Shown here: one piece after another, positions 1 to 7,347 of the stretch | Position numbering within the stretch: position 1 is the first letter of the stretch | Layout of the letters: each line of letters opens with the position of its first letter | Assembly: GCA_002331335.1 (NCBI GenBank) | Contig: DCZO01000003.1 | Location: 5,267 to 27,817 of the forward strand | DNA: 22,551 bases | Reading direction: 5' to 3' | From: Nitrospira sp. UBA2082 | GTDB taxonomy: Bacteria; Nitrospirota; Nitrospiria; Nitrospirales; Nitrospiraceae | Position numbers and translations under genes: made by a program | Notes under the pieces: model-generated | Database searches by the model: none | Told to the model about the DNA's origin: nothing | What the model saw: only the letters and a program-made list of their open reading frames with translations

Positions 1-249
1 AAAATTTTGGATGCACTTCTCCAGCTTCGAATTGCTCCCAATGAAATGATCCATGCGGTAGCCGCTGACAGCGCCTTCAACCTGGACGACTTTCATCTTG
101 TACGCATCGGGATAAGTCTGGAGAGCACTCACTTTCACAGGGTCGGCAGCCCATGTGATGGATGCAGACAGCGTGACGGCTGCCAGCGTCAATCCCAGGA
201 CATCAACCGTCGTCCTTCCCCTCTCACCTCCCACTGAACAATCCTTCAT
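1..249 (-). CDS. Small exported protein, probable OB-fold type, partial at the left edge
   Basis: This reading frame opens with ATG at 249 and stays open to base 1, giving the first 83 residues of a protein whose C-terminus lies outside the window. A GGAGG-type ribosome binding site sits just upstream of the ATG. Residues about 14-35 form a hydrophobic signal-peptide core (VLGLTLAAVTLSASITWA) with a likely cleavage site after WAA, so the product should be exported. The mature start (VSALQTYPDAYKMKVVQVEGAVSGY) and the later KCIQNF resemble the first strands of small periplasmic OB-fold proteins, but that is a judgement of pattern only. It starts 19 bp after the stop of the S16 protease on the same strand, so the two are probably cotranscribed. 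Function is not recognised. Confidence 0.7.
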   Translation of the reverse strand, partial: MKDCSVGGERGRTTVDVLGLTLAAVTLSASITWAADPVKVSALQTYPDAYKMKVVQVEGAVSGYRMDHFIGSNSKLEKCIQNF

Positions 250-268
250 GATCTACCTCCAACTTGTC

Positions 269-1159
269 TTACTGAGATATCACCCGACGTAATAACTGAC
301 CTGTTGCTGCGTTATACGCTTCAGCGAGGGTGTGCACTTCAATCACCTGAATGGAGCGTTCCAGTCCAGTGAAATTCAGATGGCTGTTATCCAGTCCGTC
401 CGGTACGATCATCGTTGTTTTTCGAAGATCCCGGCAGGCATTCATCTTATCCACAAGCCTCCCGACGGGGCGGATCTCGGCGTCCGGCTCAATCGTCCCT
501 GACATGCAAATGTCCGGCTTGATCGGATCGCCAAGCAAGGCTGCAGCGATACCCACGGCAAACATCCCTCCGGCACTGGGACCATCCACCCGCGTCGGGA
601 TCAGGATGCGCACGGTCAGATATCGGGGATCAAAGCCCACCGACTTCGTCGCAACGGCGACCGCCGTCTGAAAAGAGTGGAGGGAAGCAAACAGGAGATT
701 CGCATCACCGAGTATCTCCGGGCCCTTGCCATCCGCTCTATAGCCGACACTCAACTGCACGACATGTCCGGTCCATGATCCTGTAATGAACCCCGGGGTA
801 GACTGACTGACAGCCACAATGGGTAAGGGCAGAGTGACGTCGGCAAATGGCAACGGCTTTCTATGCTGGGACTCATGAGGGAAGCTTCCAGCGACGCCTT
901 TTGAAATCAATGGGGGAGCGATCTTCGATGGCAACGGCAGAGGTTTGGGAGATGTGGCTAAGGGCGAATAGGTCTTCGCCTTCCCCATTTGTCTGCATCC
1001 GGGCGATTCACGGTCCGTATAGAGGTCCGCTTGTCCAGGCCGAGGGCAGATCCAAATTTCCGCCGGCTCTGACTTTGCCAACAGCACCTCATCGCCGGAG
1101 AGACACGTAATCAGTGCGAGAACAAGCGTGTAGGGATGAATTGTCATACGGGTGCCCAT
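269..1159 (-). CDS. Exported stand-alone Lon-type (S16 family) serine protease
   Basis: The C-terminal half is a Lon proteolytic domain. With the ATG at 1159 as residue 1 (296 aa), the nucleophile is Ser195 in DGPSAGG and the general base is Lys238 in PVGRLVDKM. Their 43-residue spacing equals that of Ser679 and Lys722 in E. coli Lon, so the Ser-Lys dyad looks intact. There is no AAA+ ATPase domain. The N-terminus carries a signal-peptide-like stretch (TLVLALITCLSG), a short segment with two cysteines and YTDR, then a proline-rich linker, so it is probably a periplasmic or membrane-associated ATP-independent peptidase. The frame also permits a GTG at 1183 or an ATG at 1147; 1159 is preferred because GGTGG lies just upstream. 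Substrate is unknown. It leads a probable two-gene unit with the small exported protein downstream. Confidence 0.8.
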   Translation of the reverse strand: MGTRMTIHPYTLVLALITCLSGDEVLLAKSEPAEIWICPRPGQADLYTDRESPGCRQMGKAKTYSPLATSPKPLPLPSKIAPPLISKGVAGSFPHESQHRKPLPFADVTLPLPIVAVSQSTPGFITGSWTGHVVQLSVGYRADGKGPEILGDANLLFASLHSFQTAVAVATKSVGFDPRYLTVRILIPTRVDGPSAGGMFAVGIAAALLGDPIKPDICMSGTIEPDAEIRPVGRLVDKMNACRDLRKTTMIVPDGLDNSHLNFTGLERSIQVIEVHTLAEAYNAATGQLLRRVISQ

Positions 1160-1267
1160 GATGCCACCAACAATAAGGAACACTTGTCACCACAAACTTA
1201 CCTTTCAAGAAGGAAACCGTCAAAAGAAACGACGAATCAGGAGGGAGCGAGCACAAGTAACCTGGGA

Positions 1268-2542
1268 TTATCCCGGCAAGGCTTGGTACCAGCCGTTGGC
1301 GTGAACCAGCTTGGTGGGACAGTTGAAGAGTTCGCTTATGCGCTCATCGGTCAGCAATTGGGACTTGAGTCCATCGGCAAGGATTTCCCCACCTTTCAGC
1401 AGCACGACGCGCTCCACTTCCGGAGCAATCTCGTGCAGATGATGTGTCACAAGCAGCACGGTTTTGCCTTTCCCGATCTGCGCACGCAAGAGGTCCAGAT
1501 ATTGGAAGCAGGCTTTCAGATCAAGCCCGCTCGTCGGCTCATCCAGGACCAGGACGGGCGGGTCATGCACCAGGGCGCGACCCAGCAGGAATCGCCGTTG
1601 TTCGCCGGTTGAGAGATGGCCAAAACGGCGACCGGCTAACGACTCGACACCGAGTTCCTTCATCACGTTATGCGCGCGCGCCACCTGCGCCTCACTGAAT
1701 TCCTGATAGCCATACGTGTCGTTACTCGCATAGTACCCGGACAAAATTACGTTCAACCCGTCGGCACAGATCAAATAGTCCCGCTGGAGATCATGCGAGA
1801 CGCAACCGAAGCGCTTCCGTATCTCCCACACGTTAGCGCCTTCTTCGCCGAATAGACGGATATGTGTCTGCTCCAATGGCATGGGGTGTACCCCACCGGC
1901 CAAGAGTTTGAGCAATGTCGATTTCCCGGCGCCATTGGGACCGAGAATGACCGCATGCTCGCCTTCCCGCAGCATGAACGAGAAATCCGAGAAGACGCAG
2001 GTCTCGCCGCGATAGACCGTCGCGCGCTGAATATCCAGAATGGGCCGTGCGCCCGTTGAACGGGCTGGCCCCGTACCGACCGAAATGACAGGACCGGAGG
2101 TCAGCCTGTCCGCTCGACGCGCCTGTTCGAGCCCGGCCCTGGCCAACGCATCGACCCGTTCATTCTCAGGATGACCGTTGTGTCCCTTGACCCAATGCCA
2201 CTCGATCGTATGGCCAGCCGCCAGTGCATCGAGCCGCCGCCACAAGTCTTCATTCTTCACCGGGTCTTTGCTCGCCGTCTTCCAGCCGCGCCGCTTCCAG
2301 TCGTGAATCCATTCGCTGATGCCCTTTTGCACGTACTGCGAATCGGTATAGACCCGCGCCGTAACCGGCTGCGTGAGCGATTGCAACGCCTCGATAACCG
2401 CCAGCAACTCCATCCGGTTGTTCGTCGTCGCCGGCTCGCCGCCGCTGAGTTCCGTTTCAACCTCGCCGGCCCGCACCAGGACTCCCCAGCCCCCGGGACC
2501 GGGATTCCCGCTACAGGCGCCATCCGTGTAGATGTCGATCAT
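1268..2542 (-). CDS. rnhA: Fusion of RNase HI with an ABC transporter-type ATPase
   Basis: One uninterrupted 424-residue frame encodes two complete domains. Residues 1-145 are RNase HI, which cuts the RNA strand of RNA:DNA hybrids; the carboxylates expected from the E. coli enzyme are present as Asp7 (YTDGAC), Glu45 (NNRMEL), Asp67 (YTDSQY) and Asp131, with His124 in NGHPENERVDALA. After a linker of about 20 residues (145-165), residues 168-424 form an ABC ATPase with Walker A GPNGAGKS (201-208), signature LSTGEQ (310-315), Walker B VLVLDE followed by the D-loop GLD (330-341), and the switch His near 367 (THHLHE). No membrane segments are present. ATG at 2542 is preceded by GGAGGAGA. The ABC part resembles cytosolic single-domain ATPases such as ModF-like proteins. 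Both halves look catalytically competent. The symbol refers to the RNase HI half only. Confidence 0.93.
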   Translation of the reverse strand: MIDIYTDGACSGNPGPGGWGVLVRAGEVETELSGGEPATTNNRMELLAVIEALQSLTQPVTARVYTDSQYVQKGISEWIHDWKRRGWKTASKDPVKNEDLWRRLDALAAGHTIEWHWVKGHNGHPENERVDALARAGLEQARRADRLTSGPVISVGTGPARSTGARPILDIQRATVYRGETCVFSDFSFMLREGEHAVILGPNGAGKSTLLKLLAGGVHPMPLEQTHIRLFGEEGANVWEIRKRFGCVSHDLQRDYLICADGLNVILSGYYASNDTYGYQEFSEAQVARAHNVMKELGVESLAGRRFGHLSTGEQRRFLLGRALVHDPPVLVLDEPTSGLDLKACFQYLDLLRAQIGKGKTVLLVTHHLHEIAPEVERVVLLKGGEILADGLKSQLLTDERISELFNCPTKLVHANGWYQALPG

Positions 2543-2669
2543 GTGTTCGCTTGTCTCCTCCAGCCGTTTCGTGCCCGTGATTGTACTACGGCACCTTTTG
2601 CCCGAGCCACAGTTGATCGCTCCATCCCTCGAAGCAGGCCGCGTGACTCGAGCGCAGTGCCTGAGTACA

Positions 2670-3095
2670 ATGGCACATCAATTGAGTTCACCATTATTCA
2701 GCGAGCGTCCCCTGCGCACCATCTTTCTCATAGGCACCGGCGGCTTCATCGGATCCATCTTGCGCTACCTTGTGAGCGGTTATGCCCAACAGCTGAGCAA
2801 GAGTATCCAATTTCCCTTCGGCACGCTGGTCGTCAATCTTGCGGGATGTGCGTTGGTGGGATTTTTGGCGGAACTCGCCGACCATCGAGGCGTCCTCTCA
2901 GGGGAAACCAGGGCCTTCCTGATCGTCGGTCTCTTGGGCGGATTTACCACTTTTTCAGCGTTCGGTAACGAAACAATGAACCTGCTGCGTGACGGCGAAC
3001 TGTGGTTAGCCGGTGGGAATATCGTCGGCCACGTATTCCTGAGCCTCGTCGCCGTGTGGCTCGGCTACTCCGCTGCCTATTTACTCTGGAAATGA
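2670..3095 (+). CDS. fluC: Fluoride ion channel FluC (CrcB)
   Basis: The 141-residue product is a small four-helix membrane protein of the FluC/CrcB family, which forms dual-topology dimers that export fluoride. Family marks are GFIGSILRY (25-33), FGTLVVNLAGC (50-60) with the conserved pore Asn56, and GGFTTFSAF (90-98), the segment carrying the phenylalanines that line the fluoride path. Hydrophobic helices lie at about 17-38, 48-70, 82-104 and 113-138. The frame is open further upstream to 2532, but that extension overlaps the 5' end of the divergent rnhA fusion and is not family-like; ATG at 2670 gives the normal length. The Shine-Dalgarno sequence is weak (GAG). It is followed after 3 nt by the DUF190 gene. 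No fluoride riboswitch was found upstream. Confidence 0.93.
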   Translation: MAHQLSSPLFSERPLRTIFLIGTGGFIGSILRYLVSGYAQQLSKSIQFPFGTLVVNLAGCALVGFLAELADHRGVLSGETRAFLIVGLLGGFTTFSAFGNETMNLLRDGELWLAGGNIVGHVFLSLVAVWLGYSAAYLLWK

Positions 3096-3098
3096 CCG

Positions 3099-3443
3099 AT
3101 GCGTGTTGAACCGGGTTGCCTGCTGAGAATTTATCTTGGAGAAGGGGATAAACATGCCGGACGGCCGCTCTATGAATGGATCATCGCTCAAGCCCACACC
3201 CGACAGTTATCTGGCGCCACAGTCTACCGCGGGCTCATGGGATTTGGGCCCCACACCCGCGTGATCCACACGTTTAAAATCGAACGGCTGGCTGAAAATC
3301 TCCCGATCACCATCGAAATTGTCGACTCGCGCGACAAGATCGATACGTTTCTCACCTTCATCGAGACGCAGATCCGCTCCGGATTGGTCATCACCCTGCA
3401 GGAGGTTGAGATTCGCCAACTTCAGGGTCGTCCCGAACAGTAG
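3099..3443 (+). CDS. DUF190 family protein
   Basis: The 114-residue soluble protein matches the DUF190 family by pattern: an N-terminal strand (CLLRIYLGEGDK), then PLYEWIIAQAHTRQLSGATV followed by RGLMGFGP, and a C-terminal strand region (PITIEIVDSRDKIDTFLTFI). This ferredoxin-like, PII-resembling fold is often encoded next to fluC/crcB. Here its ATG begins 3 nt after the fluC stop, so the two are almost certainly cotranscribed and translationally coupled. The biochemical role is not established. A regulator or partner of the fluoride channel is an inference from gene neighbourhood only. Length is normal and no residues look damaged. Confidence 0.88.
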   Translation: MRVEPGCLLRIYLGEGDKHAGRPLYEWIIAQAHTRQLSGATVYRGLMGFGPHTRVIHTFKIERLAENLPITIEIVDSRDKIDTFLTFIETQIRSGLVITLQEVEIRQLQGRPEQ

Positions 3444-3506
3444 AGACAGAACACCTCACGACCACCCGGCATGACAAAACAGGGAAGTGGGCGATTGACT
3501 CGTTAC

Positions 3507-3555
3507 GCCTCGGCAGGATCGGGGTTGCACTTCGAGGCAGGTGTCTTCTTGTCTT
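3507..3555 (+). terminator. Possible terminator of the fluC-DUF190 unit
   Basis: GCCTCG at 3507-3512 can pair with CGAGGC at 3533-3538 across a 20-nt loop, followed by a pyrimidine-rich stretch (TGTCTTCTTGTCTT). The stem is only six base pairs (one extra G:T pair possible) and there is no clean U-tract, so this is a weak candidate. Confidence 0.25.
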
Positions 3556-3572
3556 GCGATTTCGTCCGTTTT

Positions 3573-3641
3573 CCGACCCAGGAATCGTCGGTGTCTTGGT
3601 GAAAACGTCCGCGTTTTGCGCGCGATGTAGCAAGGCATGGT
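3573..3641 (-). pseudogene. Diverged remnant of an aroC 3' end
   Basis: Read on the minus strand, this segment encodes NHALLHRAQNADVFTKTP followed by TIPGS, matching the C-terminus of the intact aroC product nearby (DHALLHRAQNADVTTNTP, then KVPGS). Over 69 aligned bases (against 4484-4552) there are no gaps and about 52 identities. Of 16 differing codons, 11 are silent, so the two copies diverged while still coding, probably as aroC genes of different lineages, before this one was reduced to a fragment. Nothing else of chorismate synthase is present and no stop or start brackets it, so it cannot be functional. The rest of 3444-3745 shows only a weak terminator candidate and the promoter of the next gene. 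Confidence 0.75.
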
Positions 3642-3680
3642 TTATTCGACTTGCCTGATGCTCCACACAAGACCTTCCAC

Positions 3681-3710
3681 TCGACAGCATTCTTGAACTT
3701 GTGCTATCAA
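3681..3710 (+). promoter_or_regulatory. Candidate sigma70 promoter of the FKBP gene
   Basis: TCGACA at 3681-3686 (5/6 to the -35 consensus), an 18-nt spacer, and TATCAA at 3705-3710 (4/6 to the -10 consensus) preceded by an extended TGC. The predicted start of transcription near 3717 gives a leader of about 30 nt with AAGAAAGGA before the ATG at 3746. Confidence 0.45.
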
Positions 3711-3745
3711 ATCTGGATCCGTCACACCTTAAGAAAGGACCATTC

Positions 3746-4447
3746 ATGCGACTCATTGTTTTCTGTTTGGCGACCATGCTTTGCCTTGGCACGACTGCGG
3801 CATTCGCTGGAACGCCTGAGCCGACAACCGAAGAACAAAAAATCCTCTATACCATGGGATTAACCATCAGCCAATCCATCGAGTCCTTTGGCCTGAACGA
3901 ATCTGATCTCGAGCTTGTGAAGTCCGGTATCAGTGATGGGGTTCTCAATAAGCCCCCCAAAGTGGACCTCCAGACGTTCGGCCCCAAGATTCAACAACTG
4001 CAACAGGCCCGCGCCTCGATCATCGCAGAAGGGGAGAAGAAGCGGGGGGCCGCATTCCTTGCAAAAGCCTCGTCAGAGCCCGGCGCCAAGAAAACCGAGT
4101 CCGGAGCCCTCATCACGACTATCAAGGAAGGAAAAGGCGCGTCCCCGAAACGCACGGATACGGTGAAAGTGCACTATCACGGTACCCTGATCGACGGGAC
4201 AGTATTCGATAGCACCCTCAAGAAGAGCGAGCCGACCACTCTCATCGTGAGTGAAATGAGCAAGTGCTGGACAGAGGGGATACTGCAGATGAAAGCCGGT
4301 GGCAAGAGCAGATTGATCTGCCCGTCCAATCTGGCTTATCGCGACAAAGGGCTGGCTCCTCTGATCAAGCCGGGCGCAACATTAGTATTCGACATCGATC
4401 TCGTTGAGGTCGTGGTCAAACAAGCCCCCCCGAGTAGCCCCCACTAG
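3746..4447 (+). CDS. Exported FKBP-type peptidyl-prolyl cis-trans isomerase (FkpA/Mip-like)
   Basis: This 233-residue protein probably assists folding of exported proteins by proline isomerisation. Residues 1-21 are a signal peptide (MRLIVFCLATMLCLGTTAAFA) with cleavage before GTPEP. Residues 24-115 resemble the helical FKBP N-terminal dimerisation domain (YTMGLTISQSIES; a charged helix ending in FLAKAS). Residues 136-223 are the FKBP catalytic domain: VHYHG (142-146), FDS (154-156), Trp175 at the pocket floor, GGKSRLICPSNLAY (185-198) and a closing FDIDLVEV. The usual VIPGW is here SEMSKCW, so the pocket is somewhat divergent. ATG at 3746 is chosen because AAGAAAGGA precedes it and the signal peptide starts there. 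It converges on aroC (22-bp gap) and lies between two aroC 3' tails, which suggests insertion or recombination. Confidence 0.9.
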   Translation: MRLIVFCLATMLCLGTTAAFAGTPEPTTEEQKILYTMGLTISQSIESFGLNESDLELVKSGISDGVLNKPPKVDLQTFGPKIQQLQQARASIIAEGEKKRGAAFLAKASSEPGAKKTESGALITTIKEGKGASPKRTDTVKVHYHGTLIDGTVFDSTLKKSEPTTLIVSEMSKCWTEGILQMKAGGKSRLICPSNLAYRDKGLAPLIKPGATLVFDIDLVEVVVKQAPPSSPH

Positions 4448-4469
4448 GTCGAGTGAGCGAGACCTCAGC

Positions 4470-5576
4470 CTATTTCTTTTTCACCGATCCAGGAACCTTC
4501 GGCGTGTTCGTTGTCACATCGGCATTTTGAGCTCGATGCAGCAATGCATGGTCCATGAGGACGAGTGCCAGCATGGCTTCGGCAATCGGTGTAGCACGGA
4601 TACCGACACAGGGATCGTGGCGGCCGTTGGTTTCGACCATGACCGGCTTGCCCTGCTTATCGATCGACTTGCGTGGGATGCGGATGCTCGACGTGGGCTT
4701 GATGCCGATCGTGACAATGATGTCTTGACCCGTCGAGATGCCGCCGAGGATGCCGCCGGCATTGTTTGAAAGAAACCCCTGTGGCGTCAGTTCGTCTCCA
4801 TGTTCCGAACCGCGCTGAGCCACTGACGCGAAGCCCGAACCAATTTCAACCGCCTTCACGGCATTGATACCCATCATCGCACCGGCCAAGTCGGCGTCCA
4901 ATCTCGAGTACACCGGCGCGCCCCATCCGACCGGCACGTGTTCGGCCACCGTCGTAATCTTGGCCCCGACCGAATCACCGGACTTCCGCAGCTCGTCCAT
5001 GAATGATTCCAACTTCGAGACCAGATCGTTGTTGGCCGCAAAGAACGGGTTATCCCCCACGGTGGCCCACGTCTTGAATGGAATCTCGATCGGCCCGAGT
5101 TGGCTTAGGTAGCCGCGGATCAGAACCCCATGCTTTTCGGCAAGCCATTTTCTAGCGACCGCCGCTGCCGCCACACGTACGGCTGTTTCCCGCGCCGACG
5201 CCCGTCCTCCGCCTCGGTAATCCCGAATCCCGTACTTCTGCCAATAGGTGTAGTCGGCGTGGCCTGGTCGAAAGGTGTCGATCAGGTTGCCATAGTCCCG
5301 GCCCCGCTGGTCTTCGTTACGGATCAGCAGCGCAATCGGCGTCCCGGTAGTCTTTCCCTCAAATACGCCGGAAAGAATTTCAACGGTGTCCGATTCCTGC
5401 CGCTGCGTGACGTGGCGGGACGTACCGGGCTTGCGCCGGTCCAAATCCTTTTGGATATCTTCAGTGGAAAGGGCAAGCCCGGGCGGGCACCCATCGACGA
5501 CGCAGCCGATCGCCGGCCCATGGCTTTCGCCGAATGAGGTAACAGTGAAAATTCTGCCGAATGTATTGCCGGCCAT
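4470..5576 (-). CDS. aroC: Chorismate synthase
   Basis: AroC converts 5-enolpyruvylshikimate-3-phosphate to chorismate, the last step of the shikimate pathway, using reduced FMN. The 368-residue length is normal. Family signatures are SFGESHGPAIG (14-24), the RGGGRASARETAVRVAAAAV block, MMGINAVKAVEIG, and the C-terminal GRHDPCVGIRATPIAEAM. The frame extends upstream to 5663, but that part overlaps aspS and lacks family residues; ATG at 5576 (MAGNTFG) is the conserved start. It begins 5 nt after the aspS stop with only a weak Shine-Dalgarno, so translational coupling to aspS is likely. Its C-terminal tail (NADVTTNTPKVPGSVKKK) recurs in diverged form at 3573-3641 beyond the FKBP gene. Confidence 0.96.
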   Translation of the reverse strand: MAGNTFGRIFTVTSFGESHGPAIGCVVDGCPPGLALSTEDIQKDLDRRKPGTSRHVTQRQESDTVEILSGVFEGKTTGTPIALLIRNEDQRGRDYGNLIDTFRPGHADYTYWQKYGIRDYRGGGRASARETAVRVAAAAVARKWLAEKHGVLIRGYLSQLGPIEIPFKTWATVGDNPFFAANNDLVSKLESFMDELRKSGDSVGAKITTVAEHVPVGWGAPVYSRLDADLAGAMMGINAVKAVEIGSGFASVAQRGSEHGDELTPQGFLSNNAGGILGGISTGQDIIVTIGIKPTSSIRIPRKSIDKQGKPVMVETNGRHDPCVGIRATPIAEAMLALVLMDHALLHRAQNADVTTNTPKVPGSVKKK

Positions 5577-5581
5577 GAAGG

Positions 5582-7345
5582 CTACTCGATCAGATCCAGC
5601 TTGATGCGTAGTTCCTTGAGTTGCTCGGCGCTGACGGCCGATGGCGCGTCGGTCAGCGGGCATTGCGCGCGCTGCGTCTTCGGGAACGCGATGACATCGC
5701 GGATCGAATCGGCGCCGCCGAGCAGCATGATCAATCGATCGAGACCGAATGCGATTCCGCCGTGCGGCGGCGCGCCGTAGTCCAGCGCTTCCAGCAAGAA
5801 ACCGAACTTCGCCTGCGCCTGGTCCTTGTTGATGCCGAGCAGGTCCAGAATCTTCAGCTGAATCTCGCTCCGGTGGTTGCGGATGCTCCCGCCGCCGATT
5901 TCGCTCCCATTGAGGACCATATCGTACGCCTTGGCCCGCACTTTGAGCGGATCGGACTCCAAAAGAGCCAGATCTTCATCCATCGGCGCGGCAAAGGGAT
6001 TGTGCATGAACACGTACCGCTTCTCTTCCGGCGAATAATCGAGCAGCGGAAACTCGGTGACCCAGAGCGGCTTCCAGGCCGTCTTATCGATGAGATTCAA
6101 TTCCTCTCCCAGCAGCAGCCGGATGCGTCCCAATACGTCATGGACGATAGCCGGCTTGTCCGCGCCGAACAGAACCAGGTCTCCCGCTTTGGCATCGGGC
6201 AAGGCGGCCGCAAACGCCTTGGCGTCCAGGAATTTGGCGATGACGGATTCCAACTGACCTTCCGCCGTGATCTTGAGCCAGGCGAGCCCTTTGGCGCCGA
6301 AACTCTTGGCTGTTTCTCCCAAGGCATCAATCCGTGTCCGTGACAGCGCCGCGCCGCCCTTGACGATCAGCGCCTTGACGATCCCGCCTTTCGCCGCCGC
6401 ATCCTTGAACACTTTGAAGTCGCTCGCCGCACCAAAGGCCGTGACATCGTAGAGCGGCATGTCGAACCGGAGGTCGGGCTTGTCCGACCCATACCGTCCC
6501 ATCGCCTCGGCATAGGTCATGCGCGGGAACGGCATCGGCAGTTGCACCCCGCCGGCCTCTTTGAAGATCGTGACGATCATCCGCTCCATCAGCGCCATGA
6601 CTTGTTGGCGGTCGACGAACGACAGTTCAAGATCAATCTGGGTGAACTCCGGCTGGCGGTCGTTGCGCAGATCTTCGTCACGGAAGCAGCGGGCAATTTG
6701 ATAGTACCGATCGACCCCGCTCACCATCAGCACCTGTTTGAACAGCTGCGGCGACTGCGGCAAGGCGAAAAACTGGCCCGCGTTCACGCGGCTGGGCACC
6801 AGGTAATCCCGCGCCCCCTCCGGCGTACTCTTCGTCAACACCGGCGTCTCAACCTCCAGAAACCCTTCGGCATTGAGATACCCTCTCGCAGCCTGTGCGA
6901 CAGCATGCCGTATGCCCAGTAATCGTTGCATCTTGGGCCGTCGCAGGTCGAGATAGCGGTATTTCAGGCGGATGGCCTCGGTCACTTCGGCCTCATCTTC
7001 GATGACAAAGGGCGGCGTCTTGGCTTCATTCAGGATCTCAACCTCATCCACGAACACTTCGACCTCACCCGTCGGCAAATTGGGGTTCCTGGATTCATCC
7101 GGACGGGCCATGACCTGTCCGGCAATCGACACCACACATTCACTCCGCAATGTGTGGGCGGCTTTGTGGACGGCGGCATTGCGTTCGGCATTGAAGACCA
7201 CCTGCGTAAGGCCGGTCCGGTCGCGCAAATCGATGAACATCACGGCGCCGTGATCCCTCCGCCGTTGGACCCAGCCGTTCAGCACGACCGATTGTCCCAC
7301 CTGTGTCCTGGTCAACTCACCGCATCGATGCGTCCGCTGTTTCAT
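5582..7345 (-). CDS. aspS: Aspartyl-tRNA synthetase, probably the non-discriminating type
   Basis: This 587-residue bacterial-type class II synthetase attaches aspartate to tRNA. An N-terminal OB-fold anticodon-binding domain (about 1-105) is followed by the catalytic core: the motif 1 region around YLNAEGFLEVETP, motif 2 with FRDEDLRNDRQPEFTQIDLE (221-240), a GAD-type insertion in the middle, and motif 3 GIAFGLDRL near the C-terminus. His32 in RRRDHG occupies the place where discriminating enzymes such as E. coli AspRS have Leu, which suggests that it also charges tRNA-Asn and relies on an amidotransferase (GatCAB) for Asn-tRNA. That is an inference. It starts 2 nt after the RluB-like gene's stop and ends 5 nt before aroC, so these genes form one tight unit. 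Confidence 0.96.
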   Translation of the reverse strand: MKQRTHRCGELTRTQVGQSVVLNGWVQRRRDHGAVMFIDLRDRTGLTQVVFNAERNAAVHKAAHTLRSECVVSIAGQVMARPDESRNPNLPTGEVEVFVDEVEILNEAKTPPFVIEDEAEVTEAIRLKYRYLDLRRPKMQRLLGIRHAVAQAARGYLNAEGFLEVETPVLTKSTPEGARDYLVPSRVNAGQFFALPQSPQLFKQVLMVSGVDRYYQIARCFRDEDLRNDRQPEFTQIDLELSFVDRQQVMALMERMIVTIFKEAGGVQLPMPFPRMTYAEAMGRYGSDKPDLRFDMPLYDVTAFGAASDFKVFKDAAAKGGIVKALIVKGGAALSRTRIDALGETAKSFGAKGLAWLKITAEGQLESVIAKFLDAKAFAAALPDAKAGDLVLFGADKPAIVHDVLGRIRLLLGEELNLIDKTAWKPLWVTEFPLLDYSPEEKRYVFMHNPFAAPMDEDLALLESDPLKVRAKAYDMVLNGSEIGGGSIRNHRSEIQLKILDLLGINKDQAQAKFGFLLEALDYGAPPHGGIAFGLDRLIMLLGGADSIRDVIAFPKTQRAQCPLTDAPSAVSAEQLKELRIKLDLIE

Positions 7346-7347
7346 CG

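Noticed and set aside
1980..2110. Frameshift or misassembly as the cause of the RNase HI–ABC fusion
   Set aside because: The linker is in frame, has no stop or start signals between domains, and both domains are full length.
2543..2669. Possible fluoride riboswitch before fluC
   Set aside because: No crcB-motif conserved segments or pseudoknot pattern could be found in this 127-nt gap.
3391..3792. 133-codon minus-strand frame containing the aroC-like tail
   Set aside because: Only about 70 bases are aroC-like; the rest reads antisense through neighbouring genes and is not a gene.
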